Part shown: one piece after another, positions 1 through 7,833 of the stretch | How the letters are laid out: every line of letters begins with the position of its first letter | How positions within the stretch are numbered: position 1 is the first letter of the stretch | The notes under the pieces: generated by a model | The model's database searches: none | What the model was told of the DNA's origin: nothing | The model's input: only the letters and a program-made list of their open reading frames with translations | Origin: Achromobacter pulmonis | GTDB lineage: Bacteria; Pseudomonadota; Gammaproteobacteria; Burkholderiales; Burkholderiaceae_B | NCBI RefSeq assembly: GCF_002885955.2 | Contig: NZ_POQS01000001.1 | Location: 1,171,273 to 1,235,272 of the forward strand | DNA length: 64,000 bases | Reading direction: 5' to 3' | Made by a program: the position numbers and the translations under genes

Positions 1-87
1 CTCAACTGGCTCATCGGGTTCACTCGGATCGGACTGTTTTCAATAACTTATATTCTGACAGGTTCGTTGGACTTGTTCAGAGGTTCC
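1..87 (-). mobile_element. Terminal part of a second IS5-family element
   Basis: The first 87 bases are identical to 1552-1638, the transposase-start end of the complete IS5-family copy downstream. A second copy in the same orientation therefore ends at about 87, and its body lies to the left of the window. It includes the first codons of that copy's transposase (minus strand) and the terminal inverted repeat. The flank after the end is TAAG, or CTAA if the element ends one base earlier. Confidence 0.93.
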
Positions 88-88
88 T

Positions 89-271
89 AAGGTTGTAGGC
101 TTTATGTCCCAGAACTCGCTGGCACTGTACTGTTTGCATCCCATCGCTTTGGCATTATTTCTGAGCCCGCTCGGCGAAGGCATGGCACTTGGCGCTGTCG
201 TCGTCGGCGTCAGCTACATTACGGCCTGTTTTGTATTGCCGCGGACGTTGCCATCCGCCTTATACCGCTAA
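89..271 (+). pseudogene. 3' remnant of an acyltransferase-3 family gene cut by IS5
   Basis: An open frame runs out of the IS end and stops at TAA 269-271, with an internal ATG at 104. From that ATG it encodes 55 residues. The segment NSLALYCLHP followed by two hydrophobic stretches resembles the last two membrane helices of membrane O-acyltransferases (acyltransferase family 3, sugar or exopolysaccharide O-acetylation). Family members are usually 330-380 residues, so this is only the C-terminal end. The rest is missing because the IS copy abuts it. The 171 bases that follow (272-442) are lower in GC than the rest of the window and show no gene I can support. Family assignment rests on a short match and is tentative. 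Confidence 0.5.
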
Positions 272-442
272 CCCAGCACTCGCCGGCCTCGATGTAGTTG
301 AGTAGGATTCGAGCTTTGAACCCGATGCAATATTCGCGAGCGCGCGCGTACACTACGGTTTCTAAAAATGGACGGCTGCGGCTAAGCTCGCTGGCCGAGT
401 AATCGCCTCTAATCAAAAACAGAATGCGCGAACACCACCTAG

Positions 443-1638
443 GGAAGGTCTGAAGAACTCGATTTCAAACATCCAAAAATCGACCTCATGACCAAAGTAT
501 TCAAAAATGGTTAAAAACTGCTCAAATCATCGCCACTTTCGGGTTGTTTGCACCCCGATCAGGCCCGTTTTCGGGCCTGTTGGCGCTTTTTGGGCGCACT
601 TACCCTGCCACCGCCGTCAACGGGCGGCGTGCCATCCAGATATTGGACAGCGTAAACAACATTTTCAAATGCGCAGTGTTCTTGGCCAGTCCACGGAATC
701 TGACTTTACGAAACCCGAATTGGCATTTGATGACACGAAACGGATGCTCAACCTTGGCTCGAAGACTGGATTTGGCCCGCTCAATGTTTTGCGTCAAACG
801 ATCAATTGCGCTGTTACCCAAGGCGCGCCGTTTGCCGGGGCGCATGGCAATGTGCCAGGTTACGTCACGCCCTTGGTGCTCGGGTCGTTTGTCTACGCCT
901 TGATAACCGGCATCGCCAAAAGCCAACGTTTCTTCACCATGCAGCAACGCAGCCGCCTGAGTAACATCATGCTCATTGGCAGCGGTGCCCACCACCGTGT
1001 GGACCAGCCCGCTGTGAAGATCAACCCCAATGTGGGCCTTCATCCCAAAGTGCCACTGGTTTCCCTTTTTGGTCTGATGCATCTCGGGGTCCCGCGTGCC
1101 GCTGGCGTTCTTGGTCGAGCTGGGTGCATCGATAATTGTGGCGTCCACAATGGTGCCTTTGCGCACCTGAATGCCTTGATCCTGCAACAGCAGGTTGACC
1201 GCCTCAAGCGCTTGGTCGGCAATGTTGTGCTGCTCGAGCAGATGACGGAAGTTCAAAATGGTGGTCTCGTCCGGCACACGACCTCCAGGCAGTTTGGCAA
1301 ACTGGCGCATCGAAAAGCTGTCGTACAGCGTCTCTTCCATGGCCGGGTCCGACAGCGAAAACCACAGTTGCATGAAGTAGATGCGCAGCATCGTTTCCAG
1401 CGGATACGGTGGACGACCGATGCCCGGTTTGGGGTAATGCGGATCGACCAGATCGGCAAAGAGCTTCCACGGCACCGCACGCTCCATCTTGGCCAGAAAC
1501 TTCTCACGGCGCGTTTTCTTGCGTTTGCCAACGTACTCGGCTTCGGAAAAACTCAACTGGCTCATCGGGTTCACTCGGATCGGACTGTTTTCAATAACTT
1601 ATATTCTGACAGGTTCGTTGGACTTGTTCAGAGGTTCC
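443..1638 (-). mobile_element. Complete IS5-family insertion sequence, 1196 bp
   Basis: The element is bounded by imperfect inverted repeats: GGAAGGTCTGAAGAACTC at 443 inward, and GGAACCTCTGAACAAGTC read inward from 1638 on the other strand (about 15 of 20 positions match). The length of 1196 bp is essentially that of IS5 (1195 bp), and it carries one intact transposase. Flanking tetranucleotides are CTAG (439-442) and TTAG (1639-1642). Both fit the YTAR target of IS5 but are not identical to each other, so they do not form a clean duplication. Confidence 0.95.
600..1565 (-). CDS. IS5-family (IS5 subgroup) DDE transposase
   Basis: The 321-residue protein catalyses cut-and-paste movement of the surrounding element. 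The N-terminal part contains the IS5-type segment RPPYPLETMLRIYFMQ. The DDE catalytic residues are readable as D in VDATIIDAPSS, D in FGDAGYQG and E in RAKVEHPFRVIK. The run DPEMHQTKKGNQWHFGMKAH is typical of the IS5 subgroup. The frame is intact, so the copy may be active. The ATG at 1565 is used here; an in-frame GTG at 1574 would add three residues. A 402-residue open frame on the opposite strand is an antisense shadow. Confidence 0.95.
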   Translation of the reverse strand: MSQLSFSEAEYVGKRKKTRREKFLAKMERAVPWKLFADLVDPHYPKPGIGRPPYPLETMLRIYFMQLWFSLSDPAMEETLYDSFSMRQFAKLPGGRVPDETTILNFRHLLEQHNIADQALEAVNLLLQDQGIQVRKGTIVDATIIDAPSSTKNASGTRDPEMHQTKKGNQWHFGMKAHIGVDLHSGLVHTVVGTAANEHDVTQAAALLHGEETLAFGDAGYQGVDKRPEHQGRDVTWHIAMRPGKRRALGNSAIDRLTQNIERAKSSLRAKVEHPFRVIKCQFGFRKVRFRGLAKNTAHLKMLFTLSNIWMARRPLTAVAG

Positions 1639-1733
1639 TTAGCAGAAAACGATCGAAATTGCGATGCGCTCCTTACGGCGGGGCAAATTGCCGCGAGACC
1701 CTACCGTATTATTGATTCGCCCGGTTCAAGGGT

Positions 1734-1895
1734 ATGAAAATCGAGCATTCTGCTCTGTCAATGGTAATCGCAGCCTTCTCCGCCGGTAGCGCATTTGCGC
1801 AGGAACCGGCCGCCACGCACAATGAATTGGCAAGCCACCACCAGCAGCAGGCTGCCCATCCCCATGCTGTATTTCGATACCTCCAACTGCCATGA
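1734..1895 (+). CDS. Small predicted secreted peptide, 53 residues
   Basis: This short frame was found by reading between the IS and the AraC gene. It begins MKIEHSALSMVIAAFSAG and has a plausible Sec signal peptide: a basic start, a hydrophobic core and an AFA|QE cleavage site at about residue 22. The mature part is about 31 residues, rich in His and Gln (SHHQQQAAHPH). I recognise no family and see no strong ribosome binding site. It could be a real small periplasmic peptide, or the 5' end of a gene degraded after the nearby IS insertion. Confidence 0.33.
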   Translation: MKIEHSALSMVIAAFSAGSAFAQEPAATHNELASHHQQQAAHPHAVFRYLQLP

Positions 1896-1977
1896 ATCGC
1901 GGTTCGGAGGCATCGCGTTTCATGGAGTTAATTTGCACGCTGGATGATTGAGCGCGCCTGCGGATCATATTAAGCTC

Positions 1978-2910
1978 ATGGTCCGCCACTGGGCGGAAGT
2001 CGGTAGTTTCACGCCTGTCGCTATCGTCGTTCAGATATTGCACATGAACAAAAACATACTGGAAGAATTTCCGCAGGCCTGGGGCCCTTCGTACTTGCTG
2101 GGCAGGGGCGCATTGGTGCACGCCTCGATTCATCCGAATGAACACCGCTCGACCGCGAGTTCCCACTATTTCATGAATTTCCTGACACCGGTGCCGCAGC
2201 GGGCGCTGGCGTTGAATTCCGATCGAGCGGAATTCGGCTTCACCCGCGCCGGATGCCTGGAGATAATCCCGCAAGGCTCGGACTATTCCTCTCAGTGGGG
2301 CGCATACAAAGAGTGCGTTTTCATCGCCGTGCCGGACGAGCACCTGCGATCGCTTGCCTGGAAAGAAGAACTCGATGACGCCGTGGAATTCGCGGCGCCG
2401 GGCATCGGGCATGTGGACGAGTATGCCAATCAGATTTCGCGCAGCATGCTGCGCGAGGCGCAAAGCACCGATCTCGGCCATGGAGAGTGCCTGGACGCGC
2501 TTTGCACGCTGTATCTGGTGCATATGCTGCGCCGCTACACGTCCCGCGCCCACGATGGCGCCGGCCGGCCGACCGGGGGATTGCCGCAGAGAAAATGGAA
2601 AATGATCAATGACTACATCCAGGCGAATCTCGCGCAACGCCTGACCCTGGAATCGATGGCGGAACTCGTCCATCTTTCGCCCAGTCATTTCGCCCGGGCA
2701 TTCAGGCAGACCACGGGGCTGCCTCCGCACCAGTATGTCCTGCAGATGAGATTGATGGCGGCCAGGAACCTGATGCAGTCCACCCGCTCCTCCCTGGGCG
2801 AAGTGGCGCGGCTGGCCGGATTCGCCAACCACAGCCACATGTCGGCGTCGATCCGCAAGGCGTGGGGCTTGACGCCGTCCCAGGCGAGAAAGCGGCTGCG
2901 CGCGGGATAG
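1978..2910 (+). CDS. AraC-family transcriptional regulator
   Basis: This is a 310-residue DNA-binding activator or repressor. Residues 1 to about 190 form the sensing half, resembling the cupin-like domain of AraC_binding_2 regulators. Residues about 210-310 carry the double helix-turn-helix of the AraC family: LTLESMAELVHLSPSHFARA, then the RLMAARNLMQ linker helix and LGEVARLAGFANHSHMSASI. The C-terminus ends shortly after the second helix-turn-helix, as usual. The start is uncertain: ATG 1978 is chosen, but TTG 1948 and ATG 2044 are in frame. The hydrolase gene 110 bp downstream on the same strand is the obvious candidate target. The effector cannot be inferred. Confidence 0.9.
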   Translation: MVRHWAEVGSFTPVAIVVQILHMNKNILEEFPQAWGPSYLLGRGALVHASIHPNEHRSTASSHYFMNFLTPVPQRALALNSDRAEFGFTRAGCLEIIPQGSDYSSQWGAYKECVFIAVPDEHLRSLAWKEELDDAVEFAAPGIGHVDEYANQISRSMLREAQSTDLGHGECLDALCTLYLVHMLRRYTSRAHDGAGRPTGGLPQRKWKMINDYIQANLAQRLTLESMAELVHLSPSHFARAFRQTTGLPPHQYVLQMRLMAARNLMQSTRSSLGEVARLAGFANHSHMSASIRKAWGLTPSQARKRLRAG

Positions 2911-3020
2911 CGCCCCGGCGGCGATCATTTTTCTTGCCGCAACCGGAGAATTGGCCCGATACTGAACCGCCTGTGTTCAGTTTGTCCGCAGACCGCTTAT
3001 CGGAATCCCGGAGGAGCAAC

Positions 3021-3707
3021 ATGAACGACAAACCCGCCATCATTCTTGTCCACGGTTTCTGGGGCGGCGCGGCCCACTGGAGCAAGGTCATACTCGCGCT
3101 TTCGCGCAAGGGCTACCGCGATCTGCACGCCGTCGAAATGCCGCTCACCTCGCTGGCCGACGACGCCGAGCGCACGCGCAAGATGATTGCGCAGCAGACA
3201 GGCCCCGTGCTGCTGGTGGGCCATTCTTACGGCGGCGCCGTCATCACCGAGGCGGGCAACCAGCCGAACGTGGCCGGGCTGGTCTATATCGCCGCCTTCG
3301 CGCCGGACGCCGGCGAAAGTCCCGGCGGCATCACGCAGCGGCATCTGCCGGCGGCCGCGCCCAACCTGGCGCCCGACAGCGACGGCTATCTGTGGCTGCG
3401 CGCCGACAAATTCCATGAAAGCTTCTGCCAGGACCTGTCCGCCGACGAGGCGCTGGTGATGGCGGTGACCCAGAAGGCGCCGCTGGCCTCGACCTTCGGC
3501 AATAACGTCTCCGACCCGGCATGGAAGCACAAGCCGTCCTGGTACCAGGTGTCCAGCCAGGACCGCATGATCGCGCCCGAGAACCAGGTCTGGATGTCCG
3601 GCCGGCTGGACGCCCGCGAAGTGGTGACGCTGGAGGCCAGCCACGCCTCGCTGGCATCGAAAGCCGAGGACGTGGCCGCGCTGATCGACAGGGCGGCGTC
3701 GGCATAG
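3021..3707 (+). CDS. Alpha/beta hydrolase
   Basis: This 228-residue cytoplasmic hydrolase has an HG oxyanion motif at residues 11-12, the nucleophile elbow GHSYGG with Ser69, and a C-terminal His at about 208 (EASHAS), which completes a triad with an Asp I did not place. Size and motifs match the short EstC/salicylate-esterase-like group (about 230 residues), which hydrolyses small esters. The start is fixed by a strong GGAGGAG ribosome binding site seven bases upstream. It lies downstream of the AraC gene and ends 9 bp from the stop of a convergent, related hydrolase at 3717-4451. The substrate is unknown. Confidence 0.88.
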   Translation: MNDKPAIILVHGFWGGAAHWSKVILALSRKGYRDLHAVEMPLTSLADDAERTRKMIAQQTGPVLLVGHSYGGAVITEAGNQPNVAGLVYIAAFAPDAGESPGGITQRHLPAAAPNLAPDSDGYLWLRADKFHESFCQDLSADEALVMAVTQKAPLASTFGNNVSDPAWKHKPSWYQVSSQDRMIAPENQVWMSGRLDAREVVTLEASHASLASKAEDVAALIDRAASA

Positions 3708-3716
3708 CCCGCCGCT

Positions 3717-4451
3717 TCAGTCGCGCCCCGCTTCCCACAGCTTGCGGGCCAGGCCTGCCGGATCGGAGAACATGACCTGGTGGCTGCCGGGCATGTGCAC
3801 CACCCGGCACGGGAAAAGCCGCTCGGCGAAACGCGGAAACCAGGCGTACCGGCCGGGCGGCATGGCCACGTCGGCCTGCGCGTTCAAGTAAGTCCTGGGC
3901 ACCTCCAGCTGCTCGAAGGTCTTCAACGGCACCTTGTCGGTCAGCATGCGATACGGCTCCGGACTGAGCAGGCCGTAGGTATGCCGGGCCACGGCCAGGC
4001 CGGCGTCGCCGATGAAACTGTCGCGCCAGACGTGGAACGGCAGCGTCACGGTGTTGTCCGGGCTGCGCGCGGCGATTTCATCCATCATGCGGTTGTAGGC
4101 CGGCGGCGAGACGTCGGCGATGCTCTCGCCGTCGCGCAGCACGAAGGCGTTCCAGTAGACCAGCCGGCGCAGGCGCTGCGGCACTTCTTCGGCGACGCGG
4201 GAGACGATGCTTCCGCCGAAGCTGTGCCCCACCAGCACGATGTCGCGCAGCTCGTGCTGGCGGAGGTAGTCCACGATGGAGCGCACGCCGTCGGCGTGCG
4301 ATACCTGCCTATCGGCATGGGCGCCGTGTCCGGCGACGGTGGGCGTGTGCACGCGGTGCCCGGCCAGCCGCAGATGCTCGGCCACCGGCGCCCACAGGCC
4401 GCCGTCGTGCCAGGCGCCGTGAATCAGCACGAAGGTGTAGCTGTCGTTCAT
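3717..4451 (-). CDS. Alpha/beta hydrolase, second gene of the esterase operon
   Basis: The 244-residue alpha/beta-fold hydrolase has HGAWHDGG at residues 11-18, nucleophile elbow GHSFGG with Ser77 and a C-terminal catalytic His at about 224 (GSHQ). It resembles the hydrolase convergent to it (3021-3707), suggesting an old duplication or recruitment of the same family twice. The start is preceded by GGAGTCACC, and it begins 11 bp after the stop of the carboxylesterase gene, so the two are cotranscribed. With NicX-like and aldehyde dehydrogenase genes nearby, it probably hydrolyses an ester, or an amide or formamide intermediate, of the same pathway. The exact substrate is not readable. Confidence 0.88.
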   Translation of the reverse strand: MNDSYTFVLIHGAWHDGGLWAPVAEHLRLAGHRVHTPTVAGHGAHADRQVSHADGVRSIVDYLRQHELRDIVLVGHSFGGSIVSRVAEEVPQRLRRLVYWNAFVLRDGESIADVSPPAYNRMMDEIAARSPDNTVTLPFHVWRDSFIGDAGLAVARHTYGLLSPEPYRMLTDKVPLKTFEQLEVPRTYLNAQADVAMPPGRYAWFPRFAERLFPCRVVHMPGSHQVMFSDPAGLARKLWEAGRD

Positions 4452-4462
4452 GGTGACTCCAG

Positions 4463-6085
4463 TCAGAAGGTCTGCAGCGGCGCCAGCGCCTCGAAGCGTT
4501 CGACGTCCGGCATCTCGCCGACGCTGGCGCATTCGCCGTCCGCGTTCGCGCCGAAGCGCATGATGCGCGGCGCGGCCAGGCCGGGCGCCGGCGGCAGCGC
4601 CGGCCAGGCGGGCAGGCCCGCGCCGGACGGCTCGCCCGCGCGCACGAAGTTGATGAGCATGGTGCGCATCGCCAGCGACAGGCGTTCCACCTGCGCCCCC
4701 GCGCCCAGCTTCGGCCGGTAGAACGGATGGCCGTGCGTGCCGAACCAGAACGGCACGTCGGCATTGTGCGGGGTGCCCCGGGCCGGCGCGGCCAGGGGCT
4801 GGGCGAACTCGTAGTAGTAGACCGAGCCGTTGCCTGCGGCGGCGGCCGCCTGCGCGATGCGCCAGGTCGGATAGCGGTACGCGGCGTCGCTCTGGAGCGC
4901 GATCAGCACCTCGCCGGGCGAACGCGCCGCGCGGCCCTGCGGGTCGAAGGCGGCCAGCAACTGCGCCGCGTCGATGCGCGGCGCGCCGCCCGCGAACCGC
5001 TGGCGCAGCAGCCGGTTCACGGCGGCATGCAGCGCGGCCTTGCCGTCCGGAAGCGGCGGCGTCAGCTGGCCGTCCTGCAGCGGGTCGTACAGGTCCAGCG
5101 TAAAGCTGCTTTCGGTACGCGTATTGCCGATCAGCATGGGCTTGTCGGCCAGCGCGCGGGCGCCGGGCCAGGCGGCCACGACGCTGCCGTCCAGCGCGGG
5201 CCAGCGGCGTCCGTGGCCGGTGCGCGTGCGCACCTCGTAGCCCGCGAAAAAGGCCGCCTCGCCCTGCGTCAGGTCGCGCGCGGACAGATGCCGCAGCCCC
5301 GGCACGGTCGTGCCGAAATGCGCGGCCAGGTCTTCCACGTACACGGCAAGATCCTCGGCCGTGGCCACGTCGGGAGGCGCGATATGCGGCACGCTGGCCA
5401 GCACGAGCCGGGCGAAGCGCGGGGCCGTGTCCGGATGCTGCGCCAGCAGGCAGGCGCTGACTGCGCCCGCCGACTGGCCCATGACCGTGATGCGGTCGGG
5501 ATCGCCGCCGAACGCCTCGATGTTGGCATGCACCCATTCGAGCGCGCGGGCCTGGTCCTGCAGCCCCCAGTTCGCCTGCGCGCCCGTCAGCGGATCGCGC
5601 AGGGCGGGATGGGCGGCGAAGCCCAGCATGCCGAGCCGGTAGTTGGGCGCGACCACGACGATGTCGCCCTCGGCCGCCAGCCGCGCGCCGTCGGCCAGCG
5701 GCAGCCCGTTGCTGCCGGTGACGAAAGCGCCGCCGTACAGCCACAGCAGGACCGGACGCCTGCGGCCGCCGCCATTGGCGCCGGCCCCTTCGGGCGTCCA
5801 GACGTTGATGCCCAGGCAATCCTCGTCGGTGCGCTCGGGCGCCGGATAGATCCAGTTGACGATGCCCGCGACGGTCTGCGGCGGCGCCGCGCCGGCCAGC
5901 TCCGCCTCGCGCACGCCGGCCCAGGGCCGCTCGGGCCGCGGCGAGCGGAAGCGGCCGGCGCCGATGGGCGGCTCGGCATAAGGAATGTTCAGGAAACGGT
6001 CGACGCCGCCGGCGCGACGCCCGGCCAGCCTGCCCGAGGGCGTGTCCTGCACGCGGGTCCGCGCGCCGTCGGCATGTGTGTTCAT
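4463..6085 (-). CDS. Type-B carboxylesterase
   Basis: The 540-residue carboxylesterase/lipase hydrolyses carboxylic esters. Visible motifs are the early GVDRFLNIPYAEPP, EDCLGINVW at 88-96, the oxyanion segment YGGAF at 117-121, and the serine elbow GQSAGA with catalytic Ser205. FGTHGHPFYRPK probably holds the catalytic His. The length is normal for bacterial type-B esterases. No signal peptide is seen, so it is probably cytoplasmic. The start is set by GGGGAG six bases before the ATG; longer in-frame starts lack such a site. It heads a two-gene operon with the downstream hydrolase and diverges from the aldehyde dehydrogenase gene across a 219-bp region carrying the GATAGGC/GCCTATC element. 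Confidence 0.93.
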   Translation of the reverse strand: MNTHADGARTRVQDTPSGRLAGRRAGGVDRFLNIPYAEPPIGAGRFRSPRPERPWAGVREAELAGAAPPQTVAGIVNWIYPAPERTDEDCLGINVWTPEGAGANGGGRRRPVLLWLYGGAFVTGSNGLPLADGARLAAEGDIVVVAPNYRLGMLGFAAHPALRDPLTGAQANWGLQDQARALEWVHANIEAFGGDPDRITVMGQSAGAVSACLLAQHPDTAPRFARLVLASVPHIAPPDVATAEDLAVYVEDLAAHFGTTVPGLRHLSARDLTQGEAAFFAGYEVRTRTGHGRRWPALDGSVVAAWPGARALADKPMLIGNTRTESSFTLDLYDPLQDGQLTPPLPDGKAALHAAVNRLLRQRFAGGAPRIDAAQLLAAFDPQGRAARSPGEVLIALQSDAAYRYPTWRIAQAAAAAGNGSVYYYEFAQPLAAPARGTPHNADVPFWFGTHGHPFYRPKLGAGAQVERLSLAMRTMLINFVRAGEPSGAGLPAWPALPPAPGLAAPRIMRFGANADGECASVGEMPDVERFEALAPLQTF

Positions 6086-6176
6086 GGTTCTCCCCTGCCC
6101 TGGCGGGCGCCGGACGCCGGCGGCCCTGTAGCCGTCGACAGTAGCGTCCGGCATGGCGCAAGGCACCTGCCTCGAT

Positions 6177-6199
6177 GGATAGGCGGCACGCGGCCTATC
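6177..6199. promoter_or_regulatory. Candidate operator GATAGGC-N8-GCCTATC between esterase and ALDH genes
   Basis: A perfect 7-bp inverted repeat GATAGGC (6178-6184) and GCCTATC (6193-6199) lies between the divergent starts at 6085 and 6305. The same two half sites recur in the divergent region upstream of the MalT-like regulator (9078-9104). It is inferred to be a regulator-binding site; its protein partner is not shown by the sequence. Confidence 0.6.
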
Positions 6200-6304
6200 G
6201 AATCGGCGGGGTGACGCGCCCGGGGCGGGATGTCAAGTTGGCCGCCGCAACCGGTCGCGGCGCGGCCGGGCGATTTCCTCCCTTCATCCAGTACGGAGAT
6301 TCAC

Positions 6305-7771
6305 ATGACTATGCAACTCGACGAGCGCTACCTGCCGTTGATCGGCGGCAGCTTCCAGGCGCGCTCGGACGCCTGGTTCGACGCGATCGATCCCGCCACC
6401 GGCGCGCATCTGGCGAAGATCGCGCGCTGCGGCGCCGACGAGATCGACGCCGCGGCGCGCGCGGCGCGCGAGGCCCTGCCCGGCTGGCGCTCCACGCCTG
6501 CGGCCGAACGCGCGCAATGCCTGCTGCGGCTGGCCGACGCCATCGCCGCCGACATCGACAGGCTGGCCGAAATCGACGCGCGCGACATCGGCCGCCGTCT
6601 CGCCGAGACGCGCATGGATCACCAGTTCGCCATCAGCCAGTACCGCTATTTCGCGGCGGCCGTGGTCACGATGGAAGACTTCGGCGGCCCCACGCCGAAC
6701 GGGCATTTCATCGCCATGCGCGAGCCCATCGGAGTGTGCGGCCAGATCATTCCGTGGAACGTACCGGCCATCATGACGGCCTTCAAGCTGGCGCCCGCCC
6801 TGGCCGCCGGCAACACGGTGGTGCTCAAGCCCGACGAGAACGCGTCGCTGTCCACGCTGGTGCTGGCGCAGAAGCTGGCCGATATCTTTCCGCCCGGCGT
6901 GGTCAACGTGGTGCCGGGCTTCGGCGAGGAAGCCGGCGCGGCGCTGACCGCGCATCCGCATATTGCCAAGATCGCCTTCACCGGCAGCAGCGAAATCGGC
7001 CGCGTGGTCGCCACGGCGGGCGCGCAGCGCCTGGTGCCGGTATCGCTGGAACTGGGCGGCAAGAGCCCGAACATCGTGTTTCCGGACATCGAGGACCTGG
7101 ATGCCGTGGTCGACAATGCCGCTTTCGCGGCGACGTTCTGCAACGGACAGTCGTGCCTGGCCGGCACCCGCCTGTTCGTGCACGACGACATCTACGCGAC
7201 CTTCGTCGACAAGCTGGCCGCGGGATTCTCGCAGCTGCGGGTCGGATCGCCCGTGGCCGCCGACACCCAGCTCGGCTGCCTGGTTTCGGCCAAGCAGGGC
7301 CAGCGCGTGCTGGACTACATCGACGTCGGCCGCCGCGAGGGCGCCCGGCTGCTGGCCGGCGGGCGGCGGGTGGAGGTGCCGGAGCACGGGCATGGCTATT
7401 TCATCGCGCCCACGCTGTTCGAGGCGACCAACGACATGCGCATCGCGCAGGAAGAGATCTTCGGGCCGGTCCTGTCGGTGATCCGCTGGAACGACTTCGA
7501 CCGCATGATCCACGAGGCCAACGACGTGCGCTACGGCCTGGCCGCCGGCATCTACACCAGCAACCTGAAGCATGCCCTGCGCACCGCGAAGGCGCTCGAC
7601 GTGGGCTCGGTCTGGATCAACCAGTACGCCAACCTGATGAGCGGCGCGCCGTTCGGCGGCAACAAGGACAGCGGCATCGGCCGCGAGGTCTGCCGCGAAA
7701 CGCTGCACATGTACAGCCACCTGAAAACGGTCGCCCTGTCGACGGAGGTGCCGGCTCCCTGGTATCTGTGA
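6305..7771 (+). CDS. NAD(P)-dependent aldehyde dehydrogenase
   Basis: The 488-residue enzyme oxidises an aldehyde to the acid. Family landmarks are IIPWNVP near 148-154 with the conserved Asn, VVLKPDENAS at 172-181, the nucleotide loop FTGSSEIGR at 225-233, the general base Glu249 in LELGGK, catalytic Cys284 in NGQSCLAG, and EEIFGPVLSV near the C-terminus. Length and order of motifs match betaine- or phenylacetaldehyde-type dehydrogenases. The start ATG follows a GGAG at the expected distance. It diverges from the carboxylesterase operon, sharing the regulatory region with the GATAGGC repeat, which links ester cleavage to oxidation of the released aldehyde or alcohol product. Substrate unknown. 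Confidence 0.95.
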   Translation: MTMQLDERYLPLIGGSFQARSDAWFDAIDPATGAHLAKIARCGADEIDAAARAAREALPGWRSTPAAERAQCLLRLADAIAADIDRLAEIDARDIGRRLAETRMDHQFAISQYRYFAAAVVTMEDFGGPTPNGHFIAMREPIGVCGQIIPWNVPAIMTAFKLAPALAAGNTVVLKPDENASLSTLVLAQKLADIFPPGVVNVVPGFGEEAGAALTAHPHIAKIAFTGSSEIGRVVATAGAQRLVPVSLELGGKSPNIVFPDIEDLDAVVDNAAFAATFCNGQSCLAGTRLFVHDDIYATFVDKLAAGFSQLRVGSPVAADTQLGCLVSAKQGQRVLDYIDVGRREGARLLAGGRRVEVPEHGHGYFIAPTLFEATNDMRIAQEEIFGPVLSVIRWNDFDRMIHEANDVRYGLAAGIYTSNLKHALRTAKALDVGSVWINQYANLMSGAPFGGNKDSGIGREVCRETLHMYSHLKTVALSTEVPAPWYL

Positions 7772-7796
7772 TACGCGCCGACGATGTTGCGCGAAA

Positions 7797-7824
7797 GCAG
7801 GCCAACGGCTCGCCGCTGGCCTGC
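7797..7824. terminator. Hairpin between convergent ALDH and NicX-like genes
   Basis: The inverted repeat GCAGGCCA (7797-7804) and TGGCCTGC (7817-7824) sits in the 62-bp gap between two convergent genes. No T tract follows on either strand, so an intrinsic terminator is only a guess from position and symmetry. Confidence 0.35.
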
Positions 7825-7833
7825 GGTGCCCGC

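Noticed and set aside
219-416. 65-residue minus-strand frame beside the acyltransferase remnant
   Set aside because: It partly overlaps the remnant on the other strand, lacks a ribosome binding site and shows no family features I could name; a degraded gene cannot be excluded.
507-1715. 402-residue open frame antisense to the IS5 transposase
   Set aside because: It is a shadow of the GC-rich transposase gene, with no recognisable domain; the minus-strand frame has all DDE motifs.
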